40,000 bases of DNA from Halisarca cf. caerulea (lineage: Eukaryota; Porifera; Demospongiae; Chondrillida; Halisarcidae): assembly GCA_963170055.1 (NCBI GenBank), contig CAUJGJ010000242.1:902501-942500 (forward strand), in the 5' to 3' direction. Within the stretch, counting starts at the first letter, position 1. Every line of letters begins with the position of its first letter. A program made the translations under genes and the position numbers. Below are positions 20,826-33,941 of the stretch, one piece after another. Below the pieces are notes generated by a model. It made no database searches. It was not told the DNA's origin and was given only the letters and a program-made list of their open reading frames with translations.

Positions 20826-23071
20826 TATTGCTTGCATGCGTGTATGTATAATAGTACATACATGCTTTCATGCATTAGAATGCCTTTTCAATGGCAACTC
20901 TTGCTTTAATTTCATCTGTACATTTATTATGGAATTTCAAGCTGTGTACGTATAGTGTATATGTTACTAGGATTGTACATGTGAAGCTTTGTACAGTACA
21001 TATGTATACAGCACACACTGTTGTAGTGTATCAATCCACATCTCATCATTGTGGCCAACATCACATACAGGTTTTCTCATTGGACACAAAGCAGAAACCC
21101 AGGACGGCTCCTCGGGCTGTCCAGTGCTGAAGGAACATAATAAGGAGTGGGTTCTAGCGGGTCTGCATCGTGGTCAAAAACCTAAAGATTGCCCTGGCAC
21201 AGAAGTCAACTTTGCCACTCATGTTGAAGCAATACATAGGACTTTGACTGACCCCAATTACAACCCAGAAGGTATATGTACATATACTATGCATACACAC
21301 ATGCATACATGTGTACACACATAATGATTATAGGTAATAATATCATGACGTGTATGGGGCCGCCCATTTTTTCACTAAAAAATAATATATTTTCAGGACA
21401 TTTTGGATTATAATATAATTATATAGTATGACTATTGCGCAACCATAGGAAATTGACCATGGAGTAGGTGGTCAATATTATGCATGCCATACTGACCAGT
21501 TAATAACAGATCACAGTATTATTTTGATGGTATGAACACCAGCTGTCATAATATATATTATATAATGCATGGGAAGTCGTTCGGTATCAGAAATAGCCCC
21601 TCAGGTGCTTATATTTACCTCGGCACTTCACATCTCAGTAATACCTCAAGCATCGATCCATGGGTGTATGTTTTCTGCTGTCAACCTCCTACCCATGCTA
21701 TTATGTATAACATGTACTTATACACTGCAGTAGACTCACTTGTATACAGCAGACTATACATATACATACTGTACACTGTCCTTGCATACTGCATAATTCA
21801 TAGTGCAGACCACATGTACTGAAATGCTGCACTCCCTGTATTAGGTGCTAGCATACAGTACCTCGTAAACCACAAAATAATGAAAACACTCCTAACTTCC
21901 GCAAAGTGCACATGTCATACCTGTGTTCACATCACGTGCACTGAATGTTGTCATATTATTGCTTTTGTCTGCTCTGTCACTTCATAGCCCCCGACTGGGA
22001 GTTCATCGAAAGAGAATCCACTGCCGGATCTGTGAAAGGTATGTGCAACACAGAAGAATAAGGGATCCTTGTGTTCAAGGGAGATCATTGTTTGTTTCCT
22101 TATTCAACGCATCATCCATTCTAGGTTTGTACATGGCATATATGACCTTCTTCCAGATAATAATTGTCTGGTTGCTGCATGCATGGGTGCTGTGCATGTA
22201 GCCCATGACTAACAGCTTCCCACAGTGAATAATATTCCCTGATACACTAATGCCGTGAGATCTGTTTTACACATGAATGTAGAAATGTGCAATATTAAGT
22301 AGTAATATTGCATCAATGTCATGCACTGCTCACATGCAAAGGGATTATGGCAGTGAGCGTACAATAACACAATTATTCTCATACAAAAAGTCGTGTTTAT
22401 GTATTATTCATTTTTTATGAACATTAGACTCAAAGAAGGAGGATGTAGCCCAGCCTTCTTCTGAAAGGGATATTCCTGACAAGGAAGAAACAAGTGAGTA
22501 TAATGTTGAGTATTATCTAACCCATAATGTGTGCACAGGGCTTGTACATGTGTGTAGTTATATATATATCAGTCGGTGTATGTATATATACTGTACATAT
22601 GTATGTGCGTGTGTCTGTCTATCTGTGCATGTGCGTGTGTGTGTTTACCATGTGGCTATAAATTGGGTAAATTACGGAATACTGCATGCTGGCTAAACAT
22701 GGGTTTTGGATAAATCAGTGACTGATAGATTGGATTTCACCGTGTTCCTATGTAAACTCTCTTCAGCTCCAAAGCATTTTGATTCTGTTCAATTCATGGA
22801 GAGATATCCGTCTTTTCCCAAGGAAGTTGCAGCCAAGGCCATATACATGCAACTGCAAAACAAGAATGTGATAGGTGAAGATGTGGCCTATGAAATAAAG
22901 CAAACCTATCCAGGGAACGCGGGGCAACTTCTCTATGCACACCTGAAAAGCAATGCAACACTGGAAGACATCAGAACCTTATGTGCCGTGATGGTTGATG
23001 TCGGTAAAGGTGGATATAAAAAGATGATGCTCCTTGGGGAGAAAATGTTGAAGGATAAAGATTTGAATTAG
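17949..23071 (+). CDS. Intracellular trypsin-like serine peptidase with C-terminal helical death-fold/EAD-like domain, about 409 aa
   Basis: Exons: 17949-18070, 19460-19685, 20219-20429, 21071-21271, 21988-22038, 22428-22493, 22719-23071, with phases 2,0,1,1,1,1. All acceptors are AG and the donors are GTCAGT, GTAAGT, GTAAGT, GTATAT, GTATGT and GTGAGT. The joined protein starts MAESQKRIQN. It shows a trypsin-like core: SVVFIDTNSEPGKGSG entry strand, LLTCHHV (catalytic His66), GLDFTVI (Asp121) and DGSSGCPV (Ser201). This is the Trypsin_2-type pattern, without the disulfides or signal peptide of secreted S1 enzymes. Residues about 227-293 are a polar linker. The last ~116 residues are helical, with AAKAIYMQLQ, QLLYAHLKSNATLEDIRTL and GYKKMMLLGEKML. 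That tail is CARD-like or effector-associated-domain-like in spacing; no family is proven. A role as a peptidase effector recruited through its tail is inference. Confidence 0.8.
18160..18310. repeat. Minisatellite, ~15-17-bp unit ATAGGAGTTGTGTGT
   Basis: At least eight degenerate copies of AGGAGTTGTGTATAT-like units in intron 1 of the trypsin-like gene. The extended frame through it is not coding beyond the donor at 18071. Confidence 0.75.
18336..18653. mobile_element. MITE, AGTGAAACCTCTGTAGTAAGGACACC type
   Basis: The left end is a CAGTGAAACCTC variant followed by AGGACACC. The right end is AAAGGTTCACTG-TA. The interior has another hairpin (GAGAGGCCTCTACA...TGTAGAGGCCTCTC, about 18537-18599) and a GGTGTCCTTTATAG segment that looks like a second partial end, so it may be composite. 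Confidence 0.5.
18930..19220. repeat. (CA)n microsatellite in intron 1 of the trypsin-like gene
   Basis: CA runs with CAGACA and ACGCACGC interruptions. This is the one intronic array oriented CA on the sense strand. Confidence 0.95.
19742..19813. mobile_element. Left end of a CAGTAGAACCTG-type MITE
   Basis: TA-CAGTAGAACCTGTATAATT begins 56 bases after the donor at 19686 and continues with GCGGACATCTTGG. No clear right end was found. Confidence 0.4.
20502..20653. mobile_element. MITE, AGTTGAACCTCACTATATTGAACC type, short ancestral-form copy
   Basis: TA-flanked right end GAGGTTGGACTG-TA; left end AGTTGAACCTC. The interior has GAACCCTGGATGCAATGAAC, CCCTGATATAACAAACATAG and a single GATATAGTGAACC near the right end. 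The same words, with a massive tandem expansion, are seen at 24536-25326. Confidence 0.7.
20670..20823. repeat. (TG)n microsatellite in intron 3 of the trypsin-like gene
   Basis: Starts with CGCGCGCACGCG and TATATATG stretches, then about 70 bases of pure TG. Confidence 0.95.
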
Positions 23072-23257
23072 CATGACAAACCAGCTGGAAGCTCATAAAG
23101 TTAGGGTAAGTTGGTTTTCCTTTATGCATTGCCAGTTACGTACTTTAATTTAAGGCAGCTGGTTATAATTTTTATCCTGAGCCAAAAATAATTAAGCCCC
23201 AAAAAACATCACATACTATGCATCAAGTACTTTTCCTGTCCTATCTTTTGTATATAT

Positions 23258-23662
23258 CTATCTCACAAATGAATTCCCATAGTATATTCTTTTTAAATTA
23301 CTTTTATTCCTTCTACTTTTATGGATGAAAAACATACATAATTGATCAAAGGCATTGCACAATAGCTTTTTGGATGCCCCCATTTTGATGGTTGCACAAG
23401 AGCCAAACCAATTATTTAAAATGGATGGTTCTGAATTAATTATAATGACATCGTTGTATTTGCCGTGGGTGTCTTTGATACCATTAGCCTGTGTTTGCCT
23501 TTTGCTACAGAAATATTGAATTAATTTTCCTATTTCCAACAAAGACACAATCTTGTGTACCCAACTCATATGTACGTATGTTCTCACTTGTCGGTGATGT
23601 ATCACCGAAGCAATGTGAGAAAGACAAGCAAGGTGTAACGTTGTACCGCACACACTAGACAC
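23258..23662 (-). other. Unrecognised 134-codon open frame
   Basis: It starts MSSVCGTTLHLACL and contains EIGKLIQYFCSKRQ and ASKKLLCNAFDQLC. No domain, signal peptide or membrane span is evident and codon use is AT-driven. It faces the 3' end of the trypsin-like gene. It could be a chance frame, a decayed transposon frame or an orphan exon. Confidence 0.2.
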
Positions 23663-23847
23663 AATGGGGAACCCTCATTGCATGTGGCTCGGTTTATACC
23701 CCTGGTTAATGTATAATATTATGCTTTTTTATTTGTGTGGGGTGAAACTTTCGCAAATCTTGGATTTTAGTAATTTTTGCATTTTTATATTCGCAGATGG
23801 CCATTGCACAAGAGCCTGATCTACATATTCACAGGTGTAGGGTATAC

Positions 23848-24532
23848 GGTAGTCTTGTGTAACACAGACCTATACTTCTTGCCTCCATTTTTTATTATGA
23901 CGTCATTTGGTCAACGAGAAGGGGTCTAGTGAACAGCCTATACCCAACTTGTTCTGGCCACCGAAAATTGGTGGCTAATTGCATATGCAGTTGTCATGGT
24001 AATAATGATATTCATATCCTGAACACATTGCCAACGCAAAGGATGCCATTCGCACCATCCTTTCTTTCAACAATAAAAATACCATAGTAACATGTATATG
24101 CTATATTAATCATCTTTTCTTCAACTAACCTAGCAGTAGATCGAAAAGTACAGGTAAAATTCCGTAAATGCCATATCCAGTTGGCAGTGAAACGAAGGTG
24201 TCATTGCCCGGCCAAAAAGGATAAAATAACTTCCTCCTGCCTAGTCTTAAGGGTTCCAATGCCTGTAAGCCCCAATTAAATTGAAGCCTACACAAGAGCA
24301 ACTTTTGCCGAAAGAATGTAGCACTCCATTAATGCCATTGGCCCTGCCTCTTTTGACAATCAACCAAAGACGTGTCATCGCATTTTTATGTGATACGCAT
24401 AAGCAGAAGTTTCTGCCCCCCAGAACAAGTCGGGTATAGGCTGTTCACCAGACCCCTTCTTACTGACCAAATGACGATATAATAAAAAAAATGGAGGCGA
24501 GAAATGGGTCTGTGTTACACGATCGAGACTAG
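23848..24532. mobile_element. ~685-bp foldback-type element with ~115-bp diverged terminal inverted repeats
   Basis: The left arm (23848-23960) includes TGTGTAACACAGACC, GCCTCCATTTTTTATTAT, TCATTTGGTCA and GAACAGCCTATACCC. The right arm (24424-24532) carries the reverse complements in mirrored order with about 85% identity by eye. The ~460-bp interior is non-coding. A partial left-end relative is seen at about 34870 (GGTATAAGGTACTCTTATG), and its flank GCCATTGCACAAGA recurs at about 32620. Confidence 0.65.
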
Positions 24533-24535
24533 GTG

Positions 24536-25326
24536 CAGTCAAACCTTGTTATAATGAACCCTGAATACAACCAACTCCCCGATACAACAAACATAGATCT
24601 TAAAATATACACCTATATACTCTATTGTAAATGAACCCTGATATAGTGAACACTCTGATATAGTGAACACCCTGATGTAGTGAACACCCTGATATAATGA
24701 ACATCCAGATATAGCGAACACCCTGATATAGTGAACATCCTGATATAGCGAACACCCTGATATAGTGAACACCCCGATATAGTGAACACCCTGATGTAGT
24801 GAACACCCTGATATAGTGAACACCCTGATATAGTGAACACCCTGATGTAGTGAACACCCTGATATAGTGAACACCCTGATGTAGTGAACACCCTGATGTA
24901 GTGAACACCCTGATGTAGTGAACACCCTGATATAGTGAACACCCTGATATAGTGAACATCCTGATATAGCGAACACCCTGATATAGTGAACACCCAGATA
25001 TAGTGAACACCCTGATGTAGTGAACACCCTGATATAGTGAACACCCTGATATAGTGAACACCCTGATGTAGTGAACACCCTGATGTAGTGAACACCCTGA
25101 TGTAGTGAACACCCTGATGTAGTGAACACCCTGATGTAGTGAACACCCTGATGTAGTGAACACCCTGATGTAGTGAACACCCTGATGTAGTGAACACCCT
25201 GATATAGTGAACACCCTGATATAGTGAACACCCTGCATATAGTGAACACCCAGATATAGCGAACACCCTGATATAGTGAACCTTTTCAGTGGTCCTGAGG
25301 GGGTTCGTTATAGTGAGATTTGACTG
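24536..25326. mobile_element. MITE copy carrying a 17-bp minisatellite expansion
   Basis: The ends CAGTCAAACCTTGTTATAAT and GTTATAGTGAGATTTGACTG-TA are inverted, and the shoulders match the element at 20502-20653. Between about 24650 and 25278 the unit GATATAGTGAACACCCT (with a GATGTAG variant) is repeated about 36 times. The unit is 17 bases, so all three minus frames read the same 17-residue period and stay open; there is no gene. Confidence 0.9.
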
Positions 25327-25432
25327 TATATGGTATACAGGGGAGCACTACGTAATTAGTTTTTGCATTAAAATGATTATAAATCAATTGTTCTGCTACA
25401 AGAATTAGAGCTGAGACAACAGACTGATACTA

Positions 25433-25630
25433 CAGTGAGAATTCTCTGATTTGACACTCAGTGGGACCTACAAAATTAATAGTGTTGGATTAGGAGGATG
25501 TCAGATTACGGAGTGACTATTAACCTAAATTATTATGCATGGGGATTATACCTCATAAGATGCTCGGTTTTTAGATAATATATATATTAATATCAGATTA
25601 GAGAATGTTGGCCTTACAGAGGTTTCACTG
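25433..25630. mobile_element. MITE, CAGTGAGAATTCTCTGATTTGACACTC type
   Basis: TA on both sides; right end CTTACAGAGGTTTCACTG. It shares TGACACTCAGTGGGAC with the copy at 793-922. Confidence 0.65.
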
Positions 25631-25664
25631 TAAGACGAGAGGGAAACTGCTCTGACTGAACATA

Positions 25665-25889
25665 CCCTAAATTGGGAAAAATTCACCAACAGTAAATTTC
25701 ACAAATTGGGGTCAAATCTGGTAGGCAGAAGAAATTGTGACTAAAAATTTGGTGAGTCTCACCATAGATTGTCTATACCTATACTTCAGAATGTGTGCAG
25801 AAATATTCACGACGAAAAAAATGCAAGCTGTGGAATCAATTCGCAAAAAATGCAAATTTTAGTGGTCTCGAAGATTTCCCAATTCAGGG
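25665..25889. mobile_element. MITE with CCCTAAATTGGGAAA / TTTCCCAATTCAGGG ends, TA-flanked
   Basis: 15-bp inverted ends with one mismatch, TA on both sides, 225 bp in total. It starts 35 bases after the previous MITE. Confidence 0.65.
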
Positions 25890-26275
25890 TATATATAGCC
25901 AAAGTGATGTATAAAAATTGCATGTTCTACAATCTATTGATGATAATGATAATATTTATAATTCATATTTCCTTCAAACCTGCAGCCACCTTTAAACATC
26001 CAATTAATGGCTTATGCAACTACTGAGGGCTTTGGAATCACCTCAGCTAATAATGACATGAATTACAATATAATTAACTGCTATAATAATATAAGCTAGA
26101 GTACTAATTGCACTTATGTTTTGTAAATTAATACTATGGAATTGTTGATGGTATACTACATAATGTGTTTATTTTTGCATTCAATATGCTAATGTAGGAA
26201 TACATTAATTAAGTAATATAATACTGTTCTGTGCAAAAGTAGCTAATATAAACTGTGCAATGGTACAGTAATTTA

Positions 26276-26818
26276 CTGTACTCTCTCTAAAAATTCATCA
26301 TGCCTAACGCATGCATGCACCGATAATTTCGTCTTTCTATGAGAATGGAATGGGATTGACTTAAATTGTTTACCCTGATGCAAAATTAATATAAATTGAG
26401 TTTTCAGACAAAATTTAGAATCTGATGAAACTGTAGGAAGCTATACGTATACTCTCGAATCATAGAATTCTGGCTTTTAGTGATGGCAGATATACACCAT
26501 TTTGATCCTCTCTTGTACTTGGACAAACAGAAATCCGCAAAGAAAGCTGAAATGAACATGCATGCATGGTGTGTATTAACATCACAACTGTTCGTGTGGT
26601 GAGACTGTGTCCACAAGAACAAAATACACCCATTGTGGATGCATGATCGCCTGCTAAGATAATGAATAATTTAATCACCTCCGGTACCTGACAAAAATTA
26701 GGTTCACATGACGGAAATTAGAAAGGCTGCAAAAGAATTCGACAGGGTTAGAATACAAATAAACCAAAGAATGAGACCTGGTAAAAATTAGAATGATGAA
26801 TTTTTAGAGAGAATACGG
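26276..26818. mobile_element. MITE with ~26-bp inverted ends, TA-flanked
   Basis: Left CTGTACTCTCTCTAAAAATT continuing CATCAT; right ATGATGAATTTTTAGAGAGA continuing ATACGG. Two differences over the arms. 543 bp, non-coding. Confidence 0.65.
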
Positions 26819-27018
26819 TATTTTGCATATATTAGTGTATACAGTACATTGAACAAAAATCTCACTTACAGGAAAAACCAACAGTTACTACACATGCAAT
26901 ACTGTATGTACTATTAAGTTTTTCAATTCCTCATTTACATGCAACTACTTTCAATCTATTGTAAACACATGAGCTACTGATTCAATTAGAAAAAATGTGA
27001 AAAAATGGCTGTCAATTA

Positions 27019-27735
27019 AGGTAATGTTGGCCAGACTGTGGTTGTCTTCCCTCTTATTTCCCTCTTATTTCCTTCTGTTGTTCTAACTGTCTTGTACTTG
27101 GAGAAGAGTATATTAGATAGAGAATGCACAAAATAGACTTCAAGTCTCCTTTAATTGACCACATCTGAATGGGTGACACATCTCAGTACAATAATTATAA
27201 CTTATAAAACTTAAACTGACACCACTATGCATGCACGTACATACAGCACATTGTGAAGCATCTAGAGGAACATTCATAAGGGGAGTCAATTGCAAAGGAA
27301 AACACGTGGTATAAAATGTGTTTGTACAATACATGAGTATGTACTAGATGTCCTTTCTGAGCTAGAAACATGATCTACAGAAACATGCATATGGACAGCT
27401 CTGATTGCAAAATTCTATAATATTATACTGTAATACTATCATACACAAGGATCATGTGTGAGGCCTATTGCAATATTAAAAATTATTGTATGGATTTGAA
27501 TTAACATGCATTGACATTAATCATGACGAAAATTATATAATACGTACAATTGACACACACAATCATGCACAATTGCAACACATGTACACACATACATACA
27601 GACACACATATTATGCACAACACACACATGCACACACACTTAATTCACCTTCATTAATACCTTTGGTAGAAATGTCAGCAGGCTAGGCTTTCAGTACGTA
27701 CATTGTGTACCTTTTTAAATATAACATAGAACACG
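27019..27735 (-). pseudogene. Duplicated, broken copy of the last two parvin exons
   Basis: Sequence from about 26840 to 27735 is a diverged copy of about 35680-37010. The last-exon copy (about 27164-27040) reads DVVN then stop, with later indels, yet keeps FSKYKTVRTTEG and EIRGKTT in shifted frame. The penultimate-exon copy (about 27710-27645) keeps GGTAGAAATGTCAGCA but has lost internal bases. A CA tract lies just beside it, as in the parent. The copy is flanked by two TA-type MITEs. It cannot encode parvin CH2. Confidence 0.8.
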
Positions 27736-27748
27736 TGATTACATACTA

Positions 27749-28075
27749 CCGTAGAGCGGGAAATTTTCGCGAGGTAATATTTTCGCTATATTCGCGAATT
27801 GTACGGATTCGCGAAACTTTAACTGCGAAAATTTCGACAGATGCGCACTAAAGTCGGGAAAACAGCATGCTATAACAAGATTCTCTAAGGAATGGAGCAT
27901 TAAACTCAGCGAAAAGCACGCTCCGAACTTGAAATGGTCTAGAAATGGACGCAAACGACTTGAAACGTAACAAAACGCAAATAAAAATCTTCACATCGCG
28001 AAAATAAAACTTGCGAAAATTACATTTCACTTCGATTCACGAAAATTTATGCCGCGAAAATTTCCCGCTCTACGG
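27749..28075. mobile_element. MITE with ~23-bp CCGTAGAGCGGGAAATTTTC ends, TA-flanked
   Basis: The ends CCGTAGAGCGGGAAATTTTC and GAAAATTTCCCGCTCTACGG are perfect inverted repeats with TA on each side. The interior is littered with GCGAAAAT / ATTTTCGC words. 327 bp, non-coding. Confidence 0.8.
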
Positions 28076-28089
28076 TATTATATCATGAA

Positions 28090-28400
28090 CACATGCACAC
28101 TCATACATAGTACATACGTATACATGTATACACACTCATACATGCATACATGCACACATTATGTACTTACATCACACACATGCATATGCGCACACACGTA
28201 CATATATAGACATACAAACACACATGCACATATGCACACATGCATACATGCACACATGCACATGCACACACACACACACATACACACACATACACACACA
28301 CACACATACACACACACACACACACACATACACACACAAACACAAGTTTGCACACAAACACATCAACACATGCAGGGGTACATGCACACAGGAGTAAATA
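28090..28400. repeat. Degenerate CA-rich microsatellite
   Basis: ACATGCACAC and ACATAC variants grade into cleaner CA at 28260-28340. Confidence 0.85.
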
Positions 28401-28418
28401 TACATTGTACAATATATA

Positions 28419-28463
28419 TCCGGACATACAATGTATGTGAACACACACATTGTATGTCCGGAT
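28419..28463. repeat. Hairpin with 16-bp arms
   Basis: ATCCGGACATACAATG at the left pairs with CATTGTATGTCCGGAT at the right across a 13-base loop, next to the CA tract. Confidence 0.55.
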
Positions 28464-28576
28464 CCATAGACCAATGTATATGCATGATGACAGAAAGTGT
28501 ATAATTATTATAAGTTTAACCTCTGTATGAGCAGGTACGTACATGCGTATGCACATGCATGCTAATGAGCATACAT

Positions 28577-28579
<3 letters not shown>

Positions 28580-28675
<96 letters not shown>

Positions 28676-28690
28676 ATATAAAATATATAT
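28580..28690. repeat. (TA)n microsatellite
   Basis: About 100 bases of alternating TA with a few AATA breaks. Confidence 0.95.
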
Positions 28691-28764
28691 TATTTTTTAC
28701 TGCAATAATTATTACATATACTGTAAAACATACATCATAACAAGAATACAGCAAAAAAATCACT

Positions 28765-29640
28765 TAAAAGAACATCGGAAATCGACAACGTCCATCATTT
28801 CAGTGTCACATAACAGTGAACCTTGAACTGCTACAGCATTCCCTCGAGCTCTCTGTACAGCAACTGACAGTCGCTGAATGAGATGCTGAAATGAGAGGAC
28901 ATTACCTGAATGACTATGGAGACGGCCAGAATTGTTGTGGTGTAGTAAACTGTAATTATTGCTAATTTATTGTATTTCCTTGCTTGGCTTACAGTACAGC
29001 ATGTATAGCTGTTATCTAGCCTTAACCACTAAGTGCATGGCGGGTTTGCCTGAGTTGGATTATATATATGCAAAATTGATCCTGGTGAGTACAGTCCTAG
29101 TCCAGTCCACTAAGTTTTTCATCATTCATACGTATGAACTTGATTACATATCTACAGTAATTTTGGCTAATTTGAGACCTGCATGGAAATATTGTAAATG
29201 TACATTTTCTAATACCTCTATAAGGATTGAAAATCAGAAAGAGCAGTATATATATAAACGTGGACAGCATACATACATACTGCATATTACCCTTAGTTAT
29301 CCTAATCTATAAAGATCCTTCAGAAACCTCAATAAAGGACTTGGTTCCAAAAGCTCCTGTATAGTTTCTACTGCAATTGGCACAAAGATGTGTGTTGATT
29401 ACAAGTACGTGGCAGTACAGGTCGTCTCCTTCCTAGACTCAGCGAAATCTGCCGCCGCCCCTGTGTGACTGATTGCCAAGCGGCGGTAAGTTTCCACAAA
29501 GGTGTCAGAACAAGAGACATCCCATATGAGCGGACGACCACAACTCCAGGGCATCATTGTGATACCATCAGGACGTTTCCCGTCAGACCGTGCCAGACGT
29601 ACCATAGGGTTCCTTCTGGGAAGGAACACCAGCTGTTATA
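28765..29640 (-). pseudogene. Retroelement relic (reverse-transcriptase-type polyprotein C-terminal region)
   Basis: The upstream part (29640-29306) reads RSDGKRPDGITMMPW, then LIWDVSCSDTFVETY, then AAADFAESRK, an in-frame stop, and HIFVPIAVETIQELL with FLKDLY. The downstream part (about 28953-28765) reads FQHLIQRLSVAVQRARGNAVAV. DGKRPDG...PW...WDV...DT, IAVET and the closing QRxxVAVQRGNA block are, as I recall them, a recurring C-terminal signature of invertebrate retroelement-derived proteins. A ~350-base non-matching stretch separates the two parts. It is decayed and not expressible as one frame. Confidence 0.6.
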
Positions 29641-30059
29641 TGTATGATATATGTTTGACTTACCAAAAGTTGATCATGAATACGTGAATGCATGCACGAG
29701 TAAATGCACATATAATATTATTATGTACATTTAGTGTACATACACTATATATACATATGCAGGCACATATGTACGAACAAGCATGCACTCCCAAGACCTG
29801 CCGATTGTAGAAATCCTCTATCAGATCACTTCAAGTTTCTTGCTCAACCACTCAATGAAACTCTGATGAGAGAAAGTGATATTTGGAGACAGAATAGGCT
29901 TTGCGCATACAGGGTGTGTGTTGGTGGGCTGCAGGGTGTGTGTTGGTGGGCTGCAGGGTGTGTATATGCATGCCGTTGGGTGAGTGCAAGCAATGGCTGT
30001 GTGTGTTTGTATACATATATGCAACAAATGTGTGTATGTATGTGTACATATATGCAGTA

Positions 30060-30300
<241 letters not shown>

Positions 30301-30302
30301 CA

Positions 30303-30740
30303 TATTTTGAGAACATAAATATTAATATACGCAATGTATATTATTATAGGTATATTTATATGCACATGCACAAGCCAACTTAAATACATACAGTCATGTA
30401 TAAATTAGTATTTAGGGAATAAAAGATAATTATAGAATTATATATATATCTGAGCATTAATTTGCTCATGCAACTGATCATGAAGGTGCATGGAGGGCCT
30501 GAATCAACTGTTGGCTTGCATGGGGAATATCTAAGAGCTCTTGCCTGTAGAGACGAGCCTTTTTTCAATCTACAACCTCCGAAAAACGAATTTATAGTGA
30601 AAGATAAAAACATGAAAAATCATAAACAATGACGAATGAAAATAGATACTTGATCATGAACTAACATAAACACCAACAAAGGTCTTCCCATGTGTGCTTT
30701 TAACACATTCTACTTAACCTCCACAAAATTTAAAACATGC
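30303..30740. other. No gene resolved; coding-like patches on both strands
   Basis: Minus-strand patches read QELLDIPHASQQLIQALH and, after a one-base shift, HLHDQLHEQINAQ. The plus strand reads GGPESTVGLHGEYLRAL. At 29890-29815 the minus strand also reads PNITFSHQSFIEWLSKKLEV before a stop. No frame can be preferred and no family is recognised. A decayed gene or mobile element is possible. Confidence 0.25.
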
Positions 30741-30748
30741 GGAAAGTT

Positions 30749-31412
<664 letters not shown>

Positions 31413-31679
31413 CTTGATTTATCTTTGAATGATAAGTTGACCGCAGAGTATTATAGTGCTCCTGATAACATATAGTTGCTGCCCATTGTTATTATTATGT
31501 ATACATATACATTAAAAATAATAATAATATAATTATGATGCATCTTACTATGCATAAGATCTTCAATTTGTGAACAATTCTGAATGACTTTAATAAATCC
31601 AAGTGTCATTGAACACCTCCTTTTAAGGATGTCAGGATCATGACAATGATATTGAGTTTAATATTATTTAAGTTATGCA

Positions 31680-31745
31680 AATACCGTGGATGCATGTTGA
31701 TATATGTTGATATACCGTGGATGCATGTTGATATATGTTGATATG
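31680..31745. repeat. 33-bp unit, two direct copies
   Basis: ATACCGTGGATGCATGTTGA followed by TATATGTTGAT is present twice head to tail. Confidence 0.8.
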
Positions 31746-31761
31746 AACCTATATATATATA

Positions 31762-31859
31762 GGTTATAACCAGCCTCCGAGTTGTACGGCAGCAATAATC
31801 GCGACACCCAATAGCAGAGTCATTATTAATGCCATACAACGAAGAGGTGGGTTATAACC
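31762..31859. repeat. Short foldback with GGTTATAACC ends
   Basis: GGTTATAACCAGCCTC and GAGTTGTACGGC on the left mirror GCCATACAACGAAGAGG and GGTTATAACC on the right, imperfectly. Possibly a small MITE. Confidence 0.45.
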
Positions 31860-31939
31860 GGCTTCTAAACTGATACGAATGAGAGTTTAGCGCCTCCCTT
31901 ACAGTTCACCTGCTTTGAAAACGGACACCAATTAGTTGA

Positions 31940-33941
<2,002 letters not shown>

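Noticed and set aside
24539..25266. Three overlapping minus-strand frames of over 210 codons with a 17-residue period (VHYIRVFTISGCSLYQG)
   Set aside because: A 17-base tandem unit without stops keeps all three frames open with the same peptide period. There is no start context, domain or independent support.
24648..25278. CRISPR-like regular repeats
   Set aside because: Units are contiguous 17-mers without spacers, in an intron-bearing animal genome. The arrays at 8.4 and 35.1 kb are also spacer-free.
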